Source: Streptomyces sp. DI166
Lineage (GTDB): Bacteria > Actinomycetota > Actinomycetes > Streptomycetales > Streptomycetaceae
Assembly (NCBI RefSeq): GCF_900091315.1
Contig: NZ_FLSP01000012.1
Span: forward strand, 57,471 to 121,470
Direction of reading: 5' to 3'
Length of the DNA stretch: 64,000 nt
Of the stretch, positions 35,106-43,757 are shown piece after piece; the first letter of the stretch is position 1; every line of letters begins with the position of its first letter. The position numbers and the translations under genes are program-made. A model generated the notes under the pieces. That model searched no databases and was not told where the DNA came from. It saw only the letters and a list, made by a program, of their open reading frames with translations.

Positions 35106-35891
35106 ATGTCCTTGCTCGCAGGCAGAACCGTGGTTGTGTCGGGGGTCGGGCCCGGGCTCGGGCACCAGGTCGCGGCGGCGGTCGTACGGGACGGCGGGAA
35201 CGCGGTGCTCGGGGCGCGTACGGAGGCCAACCTCGCCAAGAGCGCGGCCGAGATCGATCCGGGCGGGGAGCGCACCGCGTACCGGAGGACCGACATCACC
35301 GACGAGTCGCAGTGCGAGGCGCTGGCGGGGCTGGCGGTGGAGCGGTTCGGGCGGATCGACGGAGTCGTCCATGTGGCCGCGCTGGACAGTTACTTCGGCG
35401 GGCTCGCGGACGCGGACTTCGTGACCTGGCAGTCGGTGCTCGATGTGAATCTGCTCGGCTCGCTGCGGATGACGCGGGCGTGTCTGCCCTCGCTGAAGGA
35501 GCGGGGCGGGTCGGTGGTGTTCATCGGGACGCAGTCGGCGGTGGCGGCGCCCTCGCAGGTGCGGCAGGCGGCGTACGCGGCGTCGAAGGGGGCGCTGACC
35601 AGTGCGATGTACTCGCTGGCGCGGGAGTTGGGGCCGGACCGGATCCGGGTCAACACCGTGCTGCCGGGCTGGATGTGGGGTCCGCCGGTGCAGGCGTACG
35701 TGCGGTTCGCGGCGCAGTCGGAGGGGCTCGGGGAGCCGGAGGTGCTGAAGCGGCTGACGGACCGGATGGCGTTGCCGGAACTGGCCACGGACGGTGATGT
35801 GGCGGACGCGGCGGTGTTCCTGGTGTCGGACCGGGCGCGGGCGATCACCGGACAATCATTGCTGGTCAACGCGGGTGAGCTGATGCGATGA
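35106..35891 (+). CDS. Short-chain dehydrogenase/reductase
   Basis: 261 residues from ATG 35106, chosen over ATG 35085 because AGGAGG lies directly upstream. SDR features: nucleotide-binding VVSGVGPGLGHQ, the VVHVAALDS strand where NNAG is usual, the catalytic Ser in VFIGTQSAVAAPS, and YAASKGA with the Tyr and Lys. The C-terminus LVSDRARAITGQSLLVNAGE is typical. Substrate unknown. The operator-like palindrome upstream groups it with the catabolic genes at 49-57 kb. Confidence 0.9.
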   Translation: MSLLAGRTVVVSGVGPGLGHQVAAAVVRDGGNAVLGARTEANLAKSAAEIDPGGERTAYRRTDITDESQCEALAGLAVERFGRIDGVVHVAALDSYFGGLADADFVTWQSVLDVNLLGSLRMTRACLPSLKERGGSVVFIGTQSAVAAPSQVRQAAYAASKGALTSAMYSLARELGPDRIRVNTVLPGWMWGPPVQAYVRFAAQSEGLGEPEVLKRLTDRMALPELATDGDVADAAVFLVSDRARAITGQSLLVNAGELMR

Positions 35892-36017
35892 GTTCATATC
35901 CATGAACTGAGGCCATCATCTCGAATACTTTTACCTCCCCTTGACCCTACGCTCACTTGTCGTGTTCACGAGACTGCACTGACGATGAGCGCCGGGCTGA
36001 ACCCTGGGAGGGCGCAC

Positions 36018-37580
36018 ATGAACGGTCTCGACTGGGCCGTGCTCATCGGCTATTTCGGCGTGATGGTGGCGATCGGTATCTGGTCCCACAAGCGCGTGGA
36101 CAACGTGAGCGACTTCTTCACGGCCGGCGGGAAGATGCCGTGGTGGCTCTCCGGGATCTCGCACCATATGTCCGGCTACAGCGCGGTGATGTTCACGGGG
36201 TACGCGGGCATCGCCTACACCTACGGCGTCACCTCCTTCGTGACCTGGTCCTTCCCCATCGCGCTGGGCATCGCGATCGGCTCCAAGCTGTTCGCCCCAC
36301 GGATCAACCGGCTGCGGTCGCGGCTGCATGTGGCGTCCCCGCTGGAGTACTTGAAGAACCGGTACGACCTGAAGACGCAGCAGGCGCTGGCCTGGTCCGG
36401 GATGCTGCTGAAGATCGTGGACGTGGGCGCGAAGTGGGCGGCGATCGCCACCCTGCTGTCCGTGTTCACGGGGATCTCCCTGAACCAGGGCATCCTCATC
36501 ACCGGCACGATCACCGCCGTGTACTGCACGATCGGCGGGCTGTGGGCGGACGCGCTGACCGAGTTGGGGCAGTTCGTCATCCAACTCCTCGCCGGTGTCG
36601 CGATGTTCATCGCCGTGGTCGTCGAACTTGAGGGCAAGGGGATCGGGTTCTTCGGCGCCTGGGACGAGCCGGCGCTCCAGGGGCACGAGAAACCGCTGGT
36701 GGGGCCGTACGGGACGGTGTTCCTGCTCGCCTTCCTCTTCATCAAGCTGTTCGAGTACAACGGCGGCATGCTCAACCAGGCGCAGCGGTACATGGCCACG
36801 CCGAGCGCCCGGGAGGCGGAGCGGTCGGCCCGGCTGTCGGCCGCGCTGTGGCTGGTGTGGCCGCTGGTTCTGTTCTTCCCGATGTGGATGTCCCCGCTGC
36901 TGGTGGAGTCGCAGAAGCCGGACGGGTCCGACTCCTACGGCCTGATGACCGAACAGCTCCTGCCGCACGGGCTGTTGGGCCTGGTCATCGTGGGCTTCTT
37001 CTCCCACACCATGGCCATGTGCTCCTCGGACGCGAACGCCATCGCGGCCGTCTTCACGCGGGACTGTGCGCCGGTGCTGTGGCGGCGGGCGCGGAGTTGG
37101 ACCGAGGGGCAGGGGCTGCGGGTGGCCCGGGTGACGACCGTGGTCTTCCTCGGCCTGTCCATGGCGGCGGCGACGCAGGTCAACTCGCCTACCTTCGGGG
37201 ACATCATCACGGTCGTCATCAAGTGGGTGGCCGGACTGATGGGGCCGATGGCGATCCCGATGATGCTGGGCCTGCTGCGGCCGTTCCGGCGGTCCGGACC
37301 GACGGCGGCGCTGACGAGCTGGTCGCTGGGGCTGGTGACGTTCTGGCTGGTGAACTACCCGATCCACTGGAGTGTGGAGGGTGGGGTGCCGTTGCAGTAC
37401 CAGGTGTCGATTCCGCTGGCGGTGTCGCTGGTGCTGTATGTGCTGGTCGGCTTCATCAAGCCCGAGGACACGCCGGAGCGGCTGGCGATCATCGACAAGG
37501 TGAACACCGACGGGGACGGGGTGGCGGCGGTACCGGCGCCTGCGGGGGCGGGCGCTGTTCCGACGGCGACGTCCGACTGA
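36018..37580 (+). CDS. Sodium:solute symporter (SSS family)
   Basis: 520 residues from ATG 36018 with GGGAGGG upstream. About thirteen membrane helices with SSS signatures: DFFTAGGKMPWWLSGIS, GITTLW-like segment AVYCTIGGLWADALTELGQF, and FNEYNGG-like LFEYNGGMLNQAQRYMA. It imports a solute driven by sodium. The substrate cannot be read from sequence; sugar, carboxylate and amino-acid carriers all occur in this family. A repeat at 37.6 kb follows the stop. Confidence 0.9.
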   Translation: MNGLDWAVLIGYFGVMVAIGIWSHKRVDNVSDFFTAGGKMPWWLSGISHHMSGYSAVMFTGYAGIAYTYGVTSFVTWSFPIALGIAIGSKLFAPRINRLRSRLHVASPLEYLKNRYDLKTQQALAWSGMLLKIVDVGAKWAAIATLLSVFTGISLNQGILITGTITAVYCTIGGLWADALTELGQFVIQLLAGVAMFIAVVVELEGKGIGFFGAWDEPALQGHEKPLVGPYGTVFLLAFLFIKLFEYNGGMLNQAQRYMATPSAREAERSARLSAALWLVWPLVLFFPMWMSPLLVESQKPDGSDSYGLMTEQLLPHGLLGLVIVGFFSHTMAMCSSDANAIAAVFTRDCAPVLWRRARSWTEGQGLRVARVTTVVFLGLSMAAATQVNSPTFGDIITVVIKWVAGLMGPMAIPMMLGLLRPFRRSGPTAALTSWSLGLVTFWLVNYPIHWSVEGGVPLQYQVSIPLAVSLVLYVLVGFIKPEDTPERLAIIDKVNTDGDGVAAVPAPAGAGAVPTATSD

Positions 37581-37626
37581 CCGTCGGCGGTGGCTGGGGC
37601 CGGGGCGGGTGCGCTTGCCCGCGCTT

Positions 37627-37720
37627 GCGGGGTGCCGCTGCGCCCACCCGTGCCGCCCCAGCGGCACGACTGCCCGCAGCTACGCGGGTTGGGTGGTGCC
37701 GCTGCCCGCAGCTACGGCAG
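37627..37720. repeat. Dispersed GC-rich repeat related to the 21.1 kb tandem copies
   Basis: Shares GGGTGCCGCTGCGCCCACCC-type sequence and the hairpin GTGCCGC-CCCA-GCGGCAC (37650-37667) with 21.1 kb, followed by two CTGCCCGCAGCTACG modules. It lies between convergent genes. Confidence 0.75.
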
Positions 37721-37743
37721 TTTCGCGGCGGGGGCGAGAATCC

Positions 37744-38865
37744 CTAGCGGGGGTAGCGGGCCAGCCAGCCAGGCGACGAGCCCCCAGGGCCGTGCAACGC
37801 CGGGCCCTGGGTCATTTCCATCGCGAAGTCGTCCGACAGTTCCAGAATCGTGGGGCGGCCTTCCAGCTCCGCCAGCCACGCCGGCGGCAGCGCCGTCTCA
37901 CCGTGCATCGCCCCGAGCAGGCCTCCCGTCAGCGCCGCCGTCGCCGCCGAAGGACCGTCGTGGTTGGCCGACAGGCACAGACCGTGGCGTACGTCCTCGC
38001 CCACCAGCGCGCAGTACACCGCCGCCGCCAGCACGCCCTCCCCCTGCGCCCCCGCCATCAGCTCCCCCACCCGTTCCGGCGCGGGTCTTCCCTGGCGCAC
38101 CGCCCCCAGCGCGTGCTGGAGTGCCTGGGAGACCGGTTCGTGGCCGGGACGGGACGCCAGCATGCCCAGCGTGCGCTGGATCGCGCCGTCCATGGACTCG
38201 CCGCACGCCAGGGCGTGCACCAGCACCGCGTACGCGCCCGCCGTCAGGTACCCCACCGGGTGCCCGTGCGTCTGCGCCGCGCACTCGATCGCGAGCTGCG
38301 CCACGAGCTGCGGCTCCCACCCCACCAGCAGCCCGAACGGCGCCGACCGCACCGCCGCCTCCGGCCCGGCCTCACCCGGGTTCTTCGGGGCGTCCAGCGT
38401 GCCCATCATGTCGTCGCCCAGTCCGATCAGCAGCGACCGCGACGCGTCCCGCCTCGCGTACAGCCACTCCTCGCGGGCCAGCCAGCCGTCCTCCTTGCGG
38501 CGCTCGTCCGGGCCCCAGTCCCGTTGCGTCGCCGCCCAGCGCAGGTACGCGCGGTGCAGGTCCGTCGGCGGGTGCCAGGCGCCCGTGTCGCGCCTGACCT
38601 GCGCCCGGATCAGGCCGTCCACCGAGAAGAGGGTCAGCTGAGTGAGGTGCGTGACCGCGCCGCGTCGGCCGTACGCCTGCGCCAGGTCCACCAGGCCCTC
38701 GGCGCCGTACGCCTCCCTGATCTGCGCCAGGCTCATGCCGTTCACGGGGGCGCCGAGGGCATCACCGACCGCCGCGCCGAGCATCGTGCCCCGGACTCTG
38801 CTACGGAAGTCCTGCTGCTCGGAGCGGCCCCAGACGGCACCCGCTGTCGCACCCACGACCAGCAC
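37744..38865 (-). CDS. ADP-ribosylglycohydrolase family protein
   Basis: 373 residues from GTG 38865. DraG/ADP-ribosylglycohydrolase signatures: RGTMLGAAVGDALGAPVNGM at the N-terminus, LTLFSVDGLIRA with the metal-binding Asp region, and SANHDGPSAATAALTGGLLG for the second Mg site. This would remove ADP-ribose from proteins or small molecules, in the cytosol. Several metal-ligand positions fit, though the usual TDDT motif near residue 75 is replaced by QLTLFSVDG, so catalytic efficiency is uncertain. Confidence 0.88.
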   Translation of the reverse strand: MLVVGATAGAVWGRSEQQDFRSRVRGTMLGAAVGDALGAPVNGMSLAQIREAYGAEGLVDLAQAYGRRGAVTHLTQLTLFSVDGLIRAQVRRDTGAWHPPTDLHRAYLRWAATQRDWGPDERRKEDGWLAREEWLYARRDASRSLLIGLGDDMMGTLDAPKNPGEAGPEAAVRSAPFGLLVGWEPQLVAQLAIECAAQTHGHPVGYLTAGAYAVLVHALACGESMDGAIQRTLGMLASRPGHEPVSQALQHALGAVRQGRPAPERVGELMAGAQGEGVLAAAVYCALVGEDVRHGLCLSANHDGPSAATAALTGGLLGAMHGETALPPAWLAELEGRPTILELSDDFAMEMTQGPALHGPGGSSPGWLARYPR

Positions 38866-39014
38866 TGTAATCGACCAGGAACGGTCGGTTCAGGGGCGGA
38901 ATGTTATGCGGATTGTGCACCGAGTGGGCATCGGTGGGCGGGAGTGGTTCGGTTTTTCGGGTTTCCGTCACTGACTGTGTTCGGTCTCCTTACGCTCTGT
39001 TTCAGGAGGTGCGT

Positions 39015-39827
39015 ATGGAGGACGAAGAGGCCGAGGCGGTACTCCGGGCCGTCGGCCGACAGATCAAGCTCTGGCGGGAAACGGCGGGGCTGAAGCAGAC
39101 CGAACTCGGGGACGCGATCGGCTACGGCGAGGACATGATCTCGGCGGTGGAGCGCGCGAAGCGCATTCCCCAGCCGGACTTCCTGGACCGCGCGGACGAA
39201 GTCCTGGGCGCGGGCGGCAAGCTCGCGGCGATGAAGAAGGATGTGGAGGAGGTCCGCTACCCGAAGAAGGTTCGGGACATCGCGAAGCTGGAGGACGAGG
39301 CGGTGGAGATGGGTGCCTACACCGCACTACACATCCACGGCCTGCTCCAGACCCCGGAGTATGCGCGGGCGTTGCACGAGACACGGCGGCCCGCGTACAC
39401 AGAGGAGGAGATCGACCGGCTGGTCGCCGCCCGCATGGCACGCAAGGTGGTTTTCGAGCGCGTGCCCCGGCCATTCCTCACTTTCGTCCAGGAAGAAGCC
39501 ACGCTGCGCAGGCCGGTCGGGGGGAAGATGGTGCAACGGCAGCAGCTCGAACACCTCTTGGAGGTCGGCAAGTTGCGTCACGTCGAGATCCAGGTGATGC
39601 CCACGAGCCGGGCGGACCACGCGCACGTGTCCGGCTCATTCCGCGTGTTGAAGCTGAAGGGCGGTCAGACGCTTGGGTACTTGGCCGCCGAGCTGCATGG
39701 CCGCGTGACCACCGAACCCCGGGAAGCCCAAATCGTCGAGATGCGCTATGGAATGATCCGGGCGCAGGCGCTCTCTCCCCGGGAGTCGCTGGCCTTCATC
39801 GAGAAGCTTCTGGGAGAAGAGACATGA
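39015..39827 (+). CDS. WhiJ-type XRE regulator (HTH plus DUF5753), second copy
   Basis: 270 residues from ATG 39015 with a perfect AGGAGG upstream; longer frames lack support. The HTH is at about residues 13-65 (VGRQIKLWRETAGLKQTEL, DMISAVERAKR). DUF5753 follows with YTALHIHGLLQTPEYARALH, VAARMARKVVF and RHVEIQVMPTSRADHAHVSG. It overlaps a DUF397 gene by ATGA, so regulator and partner are translationally coupled. Compared with the pair at 23-24 kb this one is compact and looks intact. Confidence 0.92.
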   Translation: MEDEEAEAVLRAVGRQIKLWRETAGLKQTELGDAIGYGEDMISAVERAKRIPQPDFLDRADEVLGAGGKLAAMKKDVEEVRYPKKVRDIAKLEDEAVEMGAYTALHIHGLLQTPEYARALHETRRPAYTEEEIDRLVAARMARKVVFERVPRPFLTFVQEEATLRRPVGGKMVQRQQLEHLLEVGKLRHVEIQVMPTSRADHAHVSGSFRVLKLKGGQTLGYLAAELHGRVTTEPREAQIVEMRYGMIRAQALSPRESLAFIEKLLGEET

Positions 39828-40012
39828 CCGCCATCGTGCTTACGTGGGTCAAGAGCAGCTACAGCGGCGCCGACGAGGCCGACTGCGTCGAGGTCGCTAT
39901 ATCACCCACAACCCCCACCATCCGCATACGCGACTCCAAGAACCAGACCGGCCCCCATGTCACCGTCAGCCACACCGCCTGGTCCGCCTTCCTCAACTCC
40001 CGTCCCGTGTGA
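39824..40012 (+). CDS. DUF397 protein, coupled to the XRE regulator
   Basis: 62 residues from ATG 39824, starting inside the stop region of the XRE gene. The domain is complete: TWVKSSYSGADEADCVEVAI, TIRIRDSKNQTGPHVTVSHT, WSAFLNS. It is followed after 21 bases by a broken second copy. The coupled arrangement fits a pair acting together. Confidence 0.92.
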   Translation: MTAIVLTWVKSSYSGADEADCVEVAISPTTPTIRIRDSKNQTGPHVTVSHTAWSAFLNSRPV

Positions 40013-40033
40013 CACGAAGACACTGGAGGAAGC

Positions 40034-40230
40034 ATGCCGCCGATCACTTCATTGACGTGGGTCAAGAGCAGCTACAGCAGCAACGACGGCCCCGATTGCG
40101 TCGAGGTCGCCATATCCCCCACACGCCACCCCCACCATCCACATCCGCGACTCCAAGCGCCAACGACGGCCCCCGCCTCACCGTCACCCCCATCGCCTGG
40201 ACCGCCTTCCTCAACTCCCGTCCCGCGTAG
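40034..40230 (+). pseudogene. Second DUF397 copy with two frameshifts
   Basis: Starts like its neighbour (ATG 40034, TWVKSSYSSNDGPDCVEVAI). The remaining domain is split over two other frames: IHIRDSK from 40137, then NDGPRLTVTPIAWTAFLNS to a stop at 40230. Two one-base insertions, one near 40121-40135 and one near 40158-40162, would explain it. It derives from tandem duplication of the upstream gene (near-identical N-terminal coding sequence). Its 3' end overlaps that of a minus-strand pseudogene. Confidence 0.75.
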
Positions 40231-41526
40231 GGCTGCGCTCCAGATCCGCCCGTGCCTCCTCCGTACGCCCCAACGCCACGTACACCCGGGCGCGTTCGGC
40301 GTAGGCGTAGCCGTAGTCCGGGGACGGGGAGAGGGCGTGGTCGAGGTGGCGTAGGGCCTCCTCGTACTCGCCCCGAAGGCGGTGGAGTTCGCCGAGGATG
40401 GCCCAGGAGTTGGCGTCCTCGGGTTCGCGGGACAGGCAGTCCCGCAGGGCCGCCGACGCCTCCTCGTGGCGGCCCGTCAGGCGGTAGTGGTCGCCGCGTT
40501 CCGAGGCGATCCACGCCACGTCGGGGGCGCGGGCCGCCGCCAGGTCGAAGTCGGCGTCCGCCTGCGCCGACTCGCCGCGCGTGTAGCGCAGCCGGGCCCG
40601 GCGGACCAGCGTGAAGAGGCTGTCGTCGATCGCGTACGAGCGGTTGAAGTCGGCCAGTGCCTCGTCGTACTGCCCGAGCACATGCCGGCACACCGCCCGG
40701 CGAGCAGTTGGCGCGTCTCCGCGTCGGTGAAGGGGGCCAGCGGGAGTTCCACCGCGCCGGTCCAGCGGCCCGTCGGCAGGGGCAGTTGGCCCGCGGTGAC
40801 CACGACCGGGTTCCCGGGCACGTCACCGTGCTCGTCCCGCTTGCGGAACAGGCCGTGCAGCCACCCGTCCAGGAACGGACCCGTGCGTTCGTACGTGTCG
40901 AAGAACAGGACTGTCCACGGCACCCCGGAAGCGGCCGACCTCAGCTCCCGGAGGAACACCGGCGTCAGCGCCGACTCCGGGTGCAGGACCAGGTCGATGT
41001 CGTCGGCGTTGCGGAATCGGCTGCTCAGGCCGGCTCGCAGCCGGTCCGCTCCCTGGGCGACCAGGCCGGCCAGCAGTGCCCGGCCCAGCAGGGCACCACC
41101 CGGTACCGTAGACTCCAGTACGCCCAGGCCCAGTTCGGCGAAGGCCCGGCTGCCCGGCGACGTGGACTCCGGTCCGCCGTCCTGCGCCCGCAGCGCCGCC
41201 TCCACCTCCCGGCGCCGCTCCCGGTACTCGTCCAGCCGCCGCTCCAGCGGTTTCATCCGGCGCCCCCGCGCGGCGAACTGACGGTAGATCATCTCCAGCG
41301 CGTTCGGCACGCTTCCCGCGTCCTCGTCGACGTACGCGGTCAGCGCGCCGCGTTCGCGCGCGAGCCGCTTGAACTCCTCGACCAGGAAGGACTTCCCGAC
41401 ACCGGACGGGCCGTGCACATGGAAGCGGGCGCGGTGGTCGGCGCCCGCTTGAAGCTCCAAGTTGCCCAGGAAGGCGGCTCGTTCCGCTTCCCGGCCGACG
41501 AACCGGTCCTCCGGCGGCTGTGCCAT
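40211..41526 (-). pseudogene. STAND-like NTPase with TPR repeats, internally deleted and frameshifted
   Basis: From ATG 41526 the frame encodes an NTPase domain: FVGREAERAAFL, Walker A HGPSGVGKSFLVEEF, and the Walker B-like strand WTVLFFDTYERTG, to FTDAETRQLLAGR. It then loses sense at about 40690. Another frame supplies TPR sequence (RHVLGQYDEALADFNRSYAI, RLTGRHEEASAALRDCLSRE, LRGEYEEALRHLDHALS) to a stop at 40211. Relatives I recall have several hundred residues between the NTPase and the last TPRs, absent here. This points to a large internal deletion plus frame change, not a simple indel. It lies next to the TnpB element. Confidence 0.7.
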
Positions 41527-41711
41527 CCCCGTGCGTCCCGTCGCTGTGGCGGCTGACCGTCATCAGGTCCTTCCTTCGTGGATACCCCCGGCTTGAGCCG
41601 GGGGAGGAAACGAAGCTCCTGCGGAGCAGGGCAGGGAAAGCCGGTTCGCCGCCAGGGCGGACCGGCGTCCTCCGACCACCGGCCAACAGCCGCCTCTCAC
41701 ACGGAAGCTGA

Positions 41712-41717
41712 TACAAT
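41712..41717 (+). promoter_or_regulatory. -10 element of tnpB
   Basis: TACAAT, ending seven bases before the GTG at 41725. No ribosome binding site lies between, so transcription probably starts at or next to the start codon and the mRNA would be leaderless. No clear -35 is seen. Confidence 0.5.
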
Positions 41718-41724
41718 GTGAGGT

Positions 41725-42933
41725 GTGACGCAGCAGGTCAAGCGGGCTTTCAAGTACCGCTTCTACCCCACCAACGAGCAGGCAGCGGAGCTGTCGCGCA
41801 CGTTCGGCTGCGTCCGCCTCGTGTATAACAAGGCGCTGGAGGAACGCACTCGCGCCTGGTACGGCGAGCAGCGCCGGATCTCCTACGTGCAGTCCTCGGC
41901 CGCGCTGACGGAGTGGAAGAAGACCGAAGATCTCGCCTTCCTGACGGAGGTGTCCTCGGTCCCGCTCCAGCAGGCGCTGCGCCATCTTCAGACGGCGTTC
42001 GGGAACTTCTTCGCCAAGCGGGCCAAGTACCCCCGGTTCAAGTCGAGGAAGAAGTCCCGCGCGTCGGCCGAGTACACCCGCTCCGCGTTCAAGTGGCGCG
42101 ACGGGGAGCTGACGCTGGCGAAGATGGCGGAGCCGCTGGACATCCGCTGGTCGCGTCCGCTCCCGGAGGGTGCGGTGCCGACGACGGTGACCGTGTCCCG
42201 CGACGCGGCCGGCCGCTGGTTCGTCTCCCTGCTCTGCGAGGACACCATTACCCCCGCGCCTGCCACCGCGGCGGCGGTCGGCATCGATGCCGGGATCACC
42301 TCCCTGGTGACGCTGTCCACCGGGGAGAAGATCGCCAACCCCCGGCACGAGCGGCGCGACCGTGCCCGCCTGGCCCGCGCGCAGCGGGAGCTGTCGCGGA
42401 AGGCGAAGGGCTCGGCGAACCGGGAGAAGGCCCGGCGCCGTGTCGCCAAGATCCATGCCCGGATCGCCGACAGGCGCCGGGACTTCCTGCACAAGCTGTC
42501 GACTCGGCTCGTCCGTGAGAACCAAACGGTCGTGATCGAGGACCTCACCGTCCGCAACCTGCTGAAGAACGGCAAGCTCGCGCGCGCCATCTCGGACGCG
42601 GCCTGGACGGACCTGCGCATGATGCTGGAGTACAAGTGCGCCTGGTACGGGCGCGAACTCGTCGTGACCGACCGCTGGTTCCCGTCCAGCAAGCTGTGCG
42701 GGGCCTGCGGCACGGTCGCGGCGAGGATGCCGCTGAACGTCCGCGAGTGGACGTGCGACTGCGGCGTGGTGCATGACCGCGATGTGAACGCGGCACGCAA
42801 CATCCTGGCCGCCGGGCTGGCGGCGTCTGCCTGTGGAGACGGTGTAAGACCTCAACGGGAGTCCTCCCGGACGGGGCGGTCGTCGGTGAAGCAGGAACCC
42901 CAGCGGGCGACCGCTGGAATCCCCCGCCCTTAG
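41725..42933 (+). CDS. tnpB: TnpB RNA-guided nuclease of an IS200/IS605-type element
   Basis: 402 residues from GTG 41725. N-terminal helix-turn-helix (KYRFYPTNEQAAELSRTFGC), then a RuvC-like nuclease with all three acidic residues: D188 in GIDAGI, E272 in VIEDL, D353 in HDRDVNAARN. A four-Cys zinc site lies between them (C325, C328, C344, C346). So the protein looks catalytically intact. TnpB proteins cut DNA guided by an RNA made from the element's right end. The stop codon is inside the right-end hairpin. It sits between a deleted NTPase gene and a DUF2165 gene. Confidence 0.93.
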   Translation: MTQQVKRAFKYRFYPTNEQAAELSRTFGCVRLVYNKALEERTRAWYGEQRRISYVQSSAALTEWKKTEDLAFLTEVSSVPLQQALRHLQTAFGNFFAKRAKYPRFKSRKKSRASAEYTRSAFKWRDGELTLAKMAEPLDIRWSRPLPEGAVPTTVTVSRDAAGRWFVSLLCEDTITPAPATAAAVGIDAGITSLVTLSTGEKIANPRHERRDRARLARAQRELSRKAKGSANREKARRRVAKIHARIADRRRDFLHKLSTRLVRENQTVVIEDLTVRNLLKNGKLARAISDAAWTDLRMMLEYKCAWYGRELVVTDRWFPSSKLCGACGTVAARMPLNVREWTCDCGVVHDRDVNAARNILAAGLAASACGDGVRPQRESSRTGRSSVKQEPQRATAGIPRP

Positions 42934-42950
42934 GCGGGGGAGGAAGTCAA
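42840..42950 (+). ncRNA. Putative TnpB guide (omega/re) RNA scaffold
   Basis: In TnpB elements the 3' end of tnpB and the right end form the RNA scaffold, with the guide just beyond the element. Here the region has two stem-loops: CAGCGG-GCGA-CCGCTG (42901-42916) and the terminal hairpin (42921-42940). By analogy the guide would begin at about 42951. Exact ends are inferred, not seen. Confidence 0.45.
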
Positions 42951-43002
42951 TGTGGCTCAATGCGTACGGCGGGGTGCGGTCCGTACAGGGAAAATGATCG
43001 GC

Positions 43003-43500
43003 ATGGCCACCACACCCCCACGCAACGCCCTCCGTCTCACGGCTGCCTTGCTCACCGCGAGCGTCGCCCTCTACATGGCTCTCGTCGCCTTCGGGAACAT
43101 CACGGACTTCGGTACGAACCAGGCGTTCGTGCGGCATGTCCTGGCGATGGACACCACGTTCAAGGACGACGACCTGATGTGGAGAGCCATCACCAGCAAG
43201 GGGCTCCAGGACACGGCGTACGTCGCCATCATCGTCTGGGAGACCGTCGCCGCGCTCATCCTCATATACGGCACCTGGCTCTGGTTCCGCGGCGGCGACC
43301 GGGGCGCCCGGCGCTGGTCGACGTACGGGCTGCTGATGGTGATGCTGCTGTTCGGCGCCGGGTTCATCGCGATCGGCGGTGAGTGGTTCGCGATGTGGCA
43401 GTCCGGGGACTGGAACGGGCTGGACGCGGCGACCCGGGTGTTCGTCTTCAGCGGCATCGTGCTGCTGGTCAACCATCTGCCGGGGACGTCGGAGGCGTAG
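43003..43500 (+). CDS. DUF2165 small membrane protein
   Basis: 165 residues from ATG 43003 (ATG 42994 also possible; GGGAA lies upstream). Four membrane helices (LTAALLTASVALYMALVAF, DTAYVAIIVWETVAALILI, YGLLMVMLLFGAGFIAIGGE, VFVFSGIVLLVNHL) with the conserved N..D and FV.HVLAMDTTF loop of DUF2165. Located in the cytoplasmic membrane; function unknown. The TnpB element ends about 50 bases upstream, so insertion may have replaced its original promoter region. Confidence 0.85.
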   Translation: MATTPPRNALRLTAALLTASVALYMALVAFGNITDFGTNQAFVRHVLAMDTTFKDDDLMWRAITSKGLQDTAYVAIIVWETVAALILIYGTWLWFRGGDRGARRWSTYGLLMVMLLFGAGFIAIGGEWFAMWQSGDWNGLDAATRVFVFSGIVLLVNHLPGTSEA

Positions 43501-43509
43501 CGCCCGCGG

Positions 43510-43719
43510 TCAGTCGTCCGAGTCGCTGCTATTGCTGCTGCCGCTCCTGCTGGAACGCCTGTTGGACTTCATCAGGACGTACAGCAGCTCGCCCGCGCCC
43601 CGCGTCACGGCCGCCGCGACGCGCGCCCAGCGCGGGGCCGTGCCCCGGCCCGTCCACACCACGCAGACACAGCCGAGGACCACCAGCGCGAGCAGCACCG
43701 CCAGGACCACCAGACCCAC
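43510..43719 (-). CDS. Small single-pass membrane protein of unknown function
   Basis: 69 residues from ATG 43719. One N-terminal membrane helix (GLVVLAVLLALVVLGCVCVV), then a basic segment and a Ser/Asp/Arg tail. Coding bias fits this strand. It shares strand with the YkuD-like gene upstream and may be transcribed with it. No family recognised. Confidence 0.55.
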   Translation of the reverse strand: MGLVVLAVLLALVVLGCVCVVWTGRGTAPRWARVAAAVTRGAGELLYVLMKSNRRSSRSGSSNSSDSDD

Positions 43720-43757
43720 GATCTCTACCCCCCGTTACTCGTTACTCGTCACTCGCC

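Larger units (their letters stand above)
41583..42950 (+). mobile_element. IS200/IS605-type solo TnpB element (IS1341-like)
   Basis: Bounded by two similar hairpins: left CCCCCGGC-TTGA-GCCGGGGG (41583-41602) followed by AGGAAAC, right CCCCCGCC-CTTA-GGCGGGGG (42921-42940) followed by AGGAAGTCAA. Subterminal hairpins are the recognition features of this superfamily. There is no tnpA in the window, so movement would need a transposase supplied elsewhere. The outer left boundary may lie up to 20-30 bases further left; no target duplication is expected for this family. Confidence 0.75.

Noticed and set aside
41527..41724. A small gene upstream of tnpB encoding TnpA
   Set aside because: The region is only 198 bases and holds the left-end hairpin; no Y1 transposase sequence is present.
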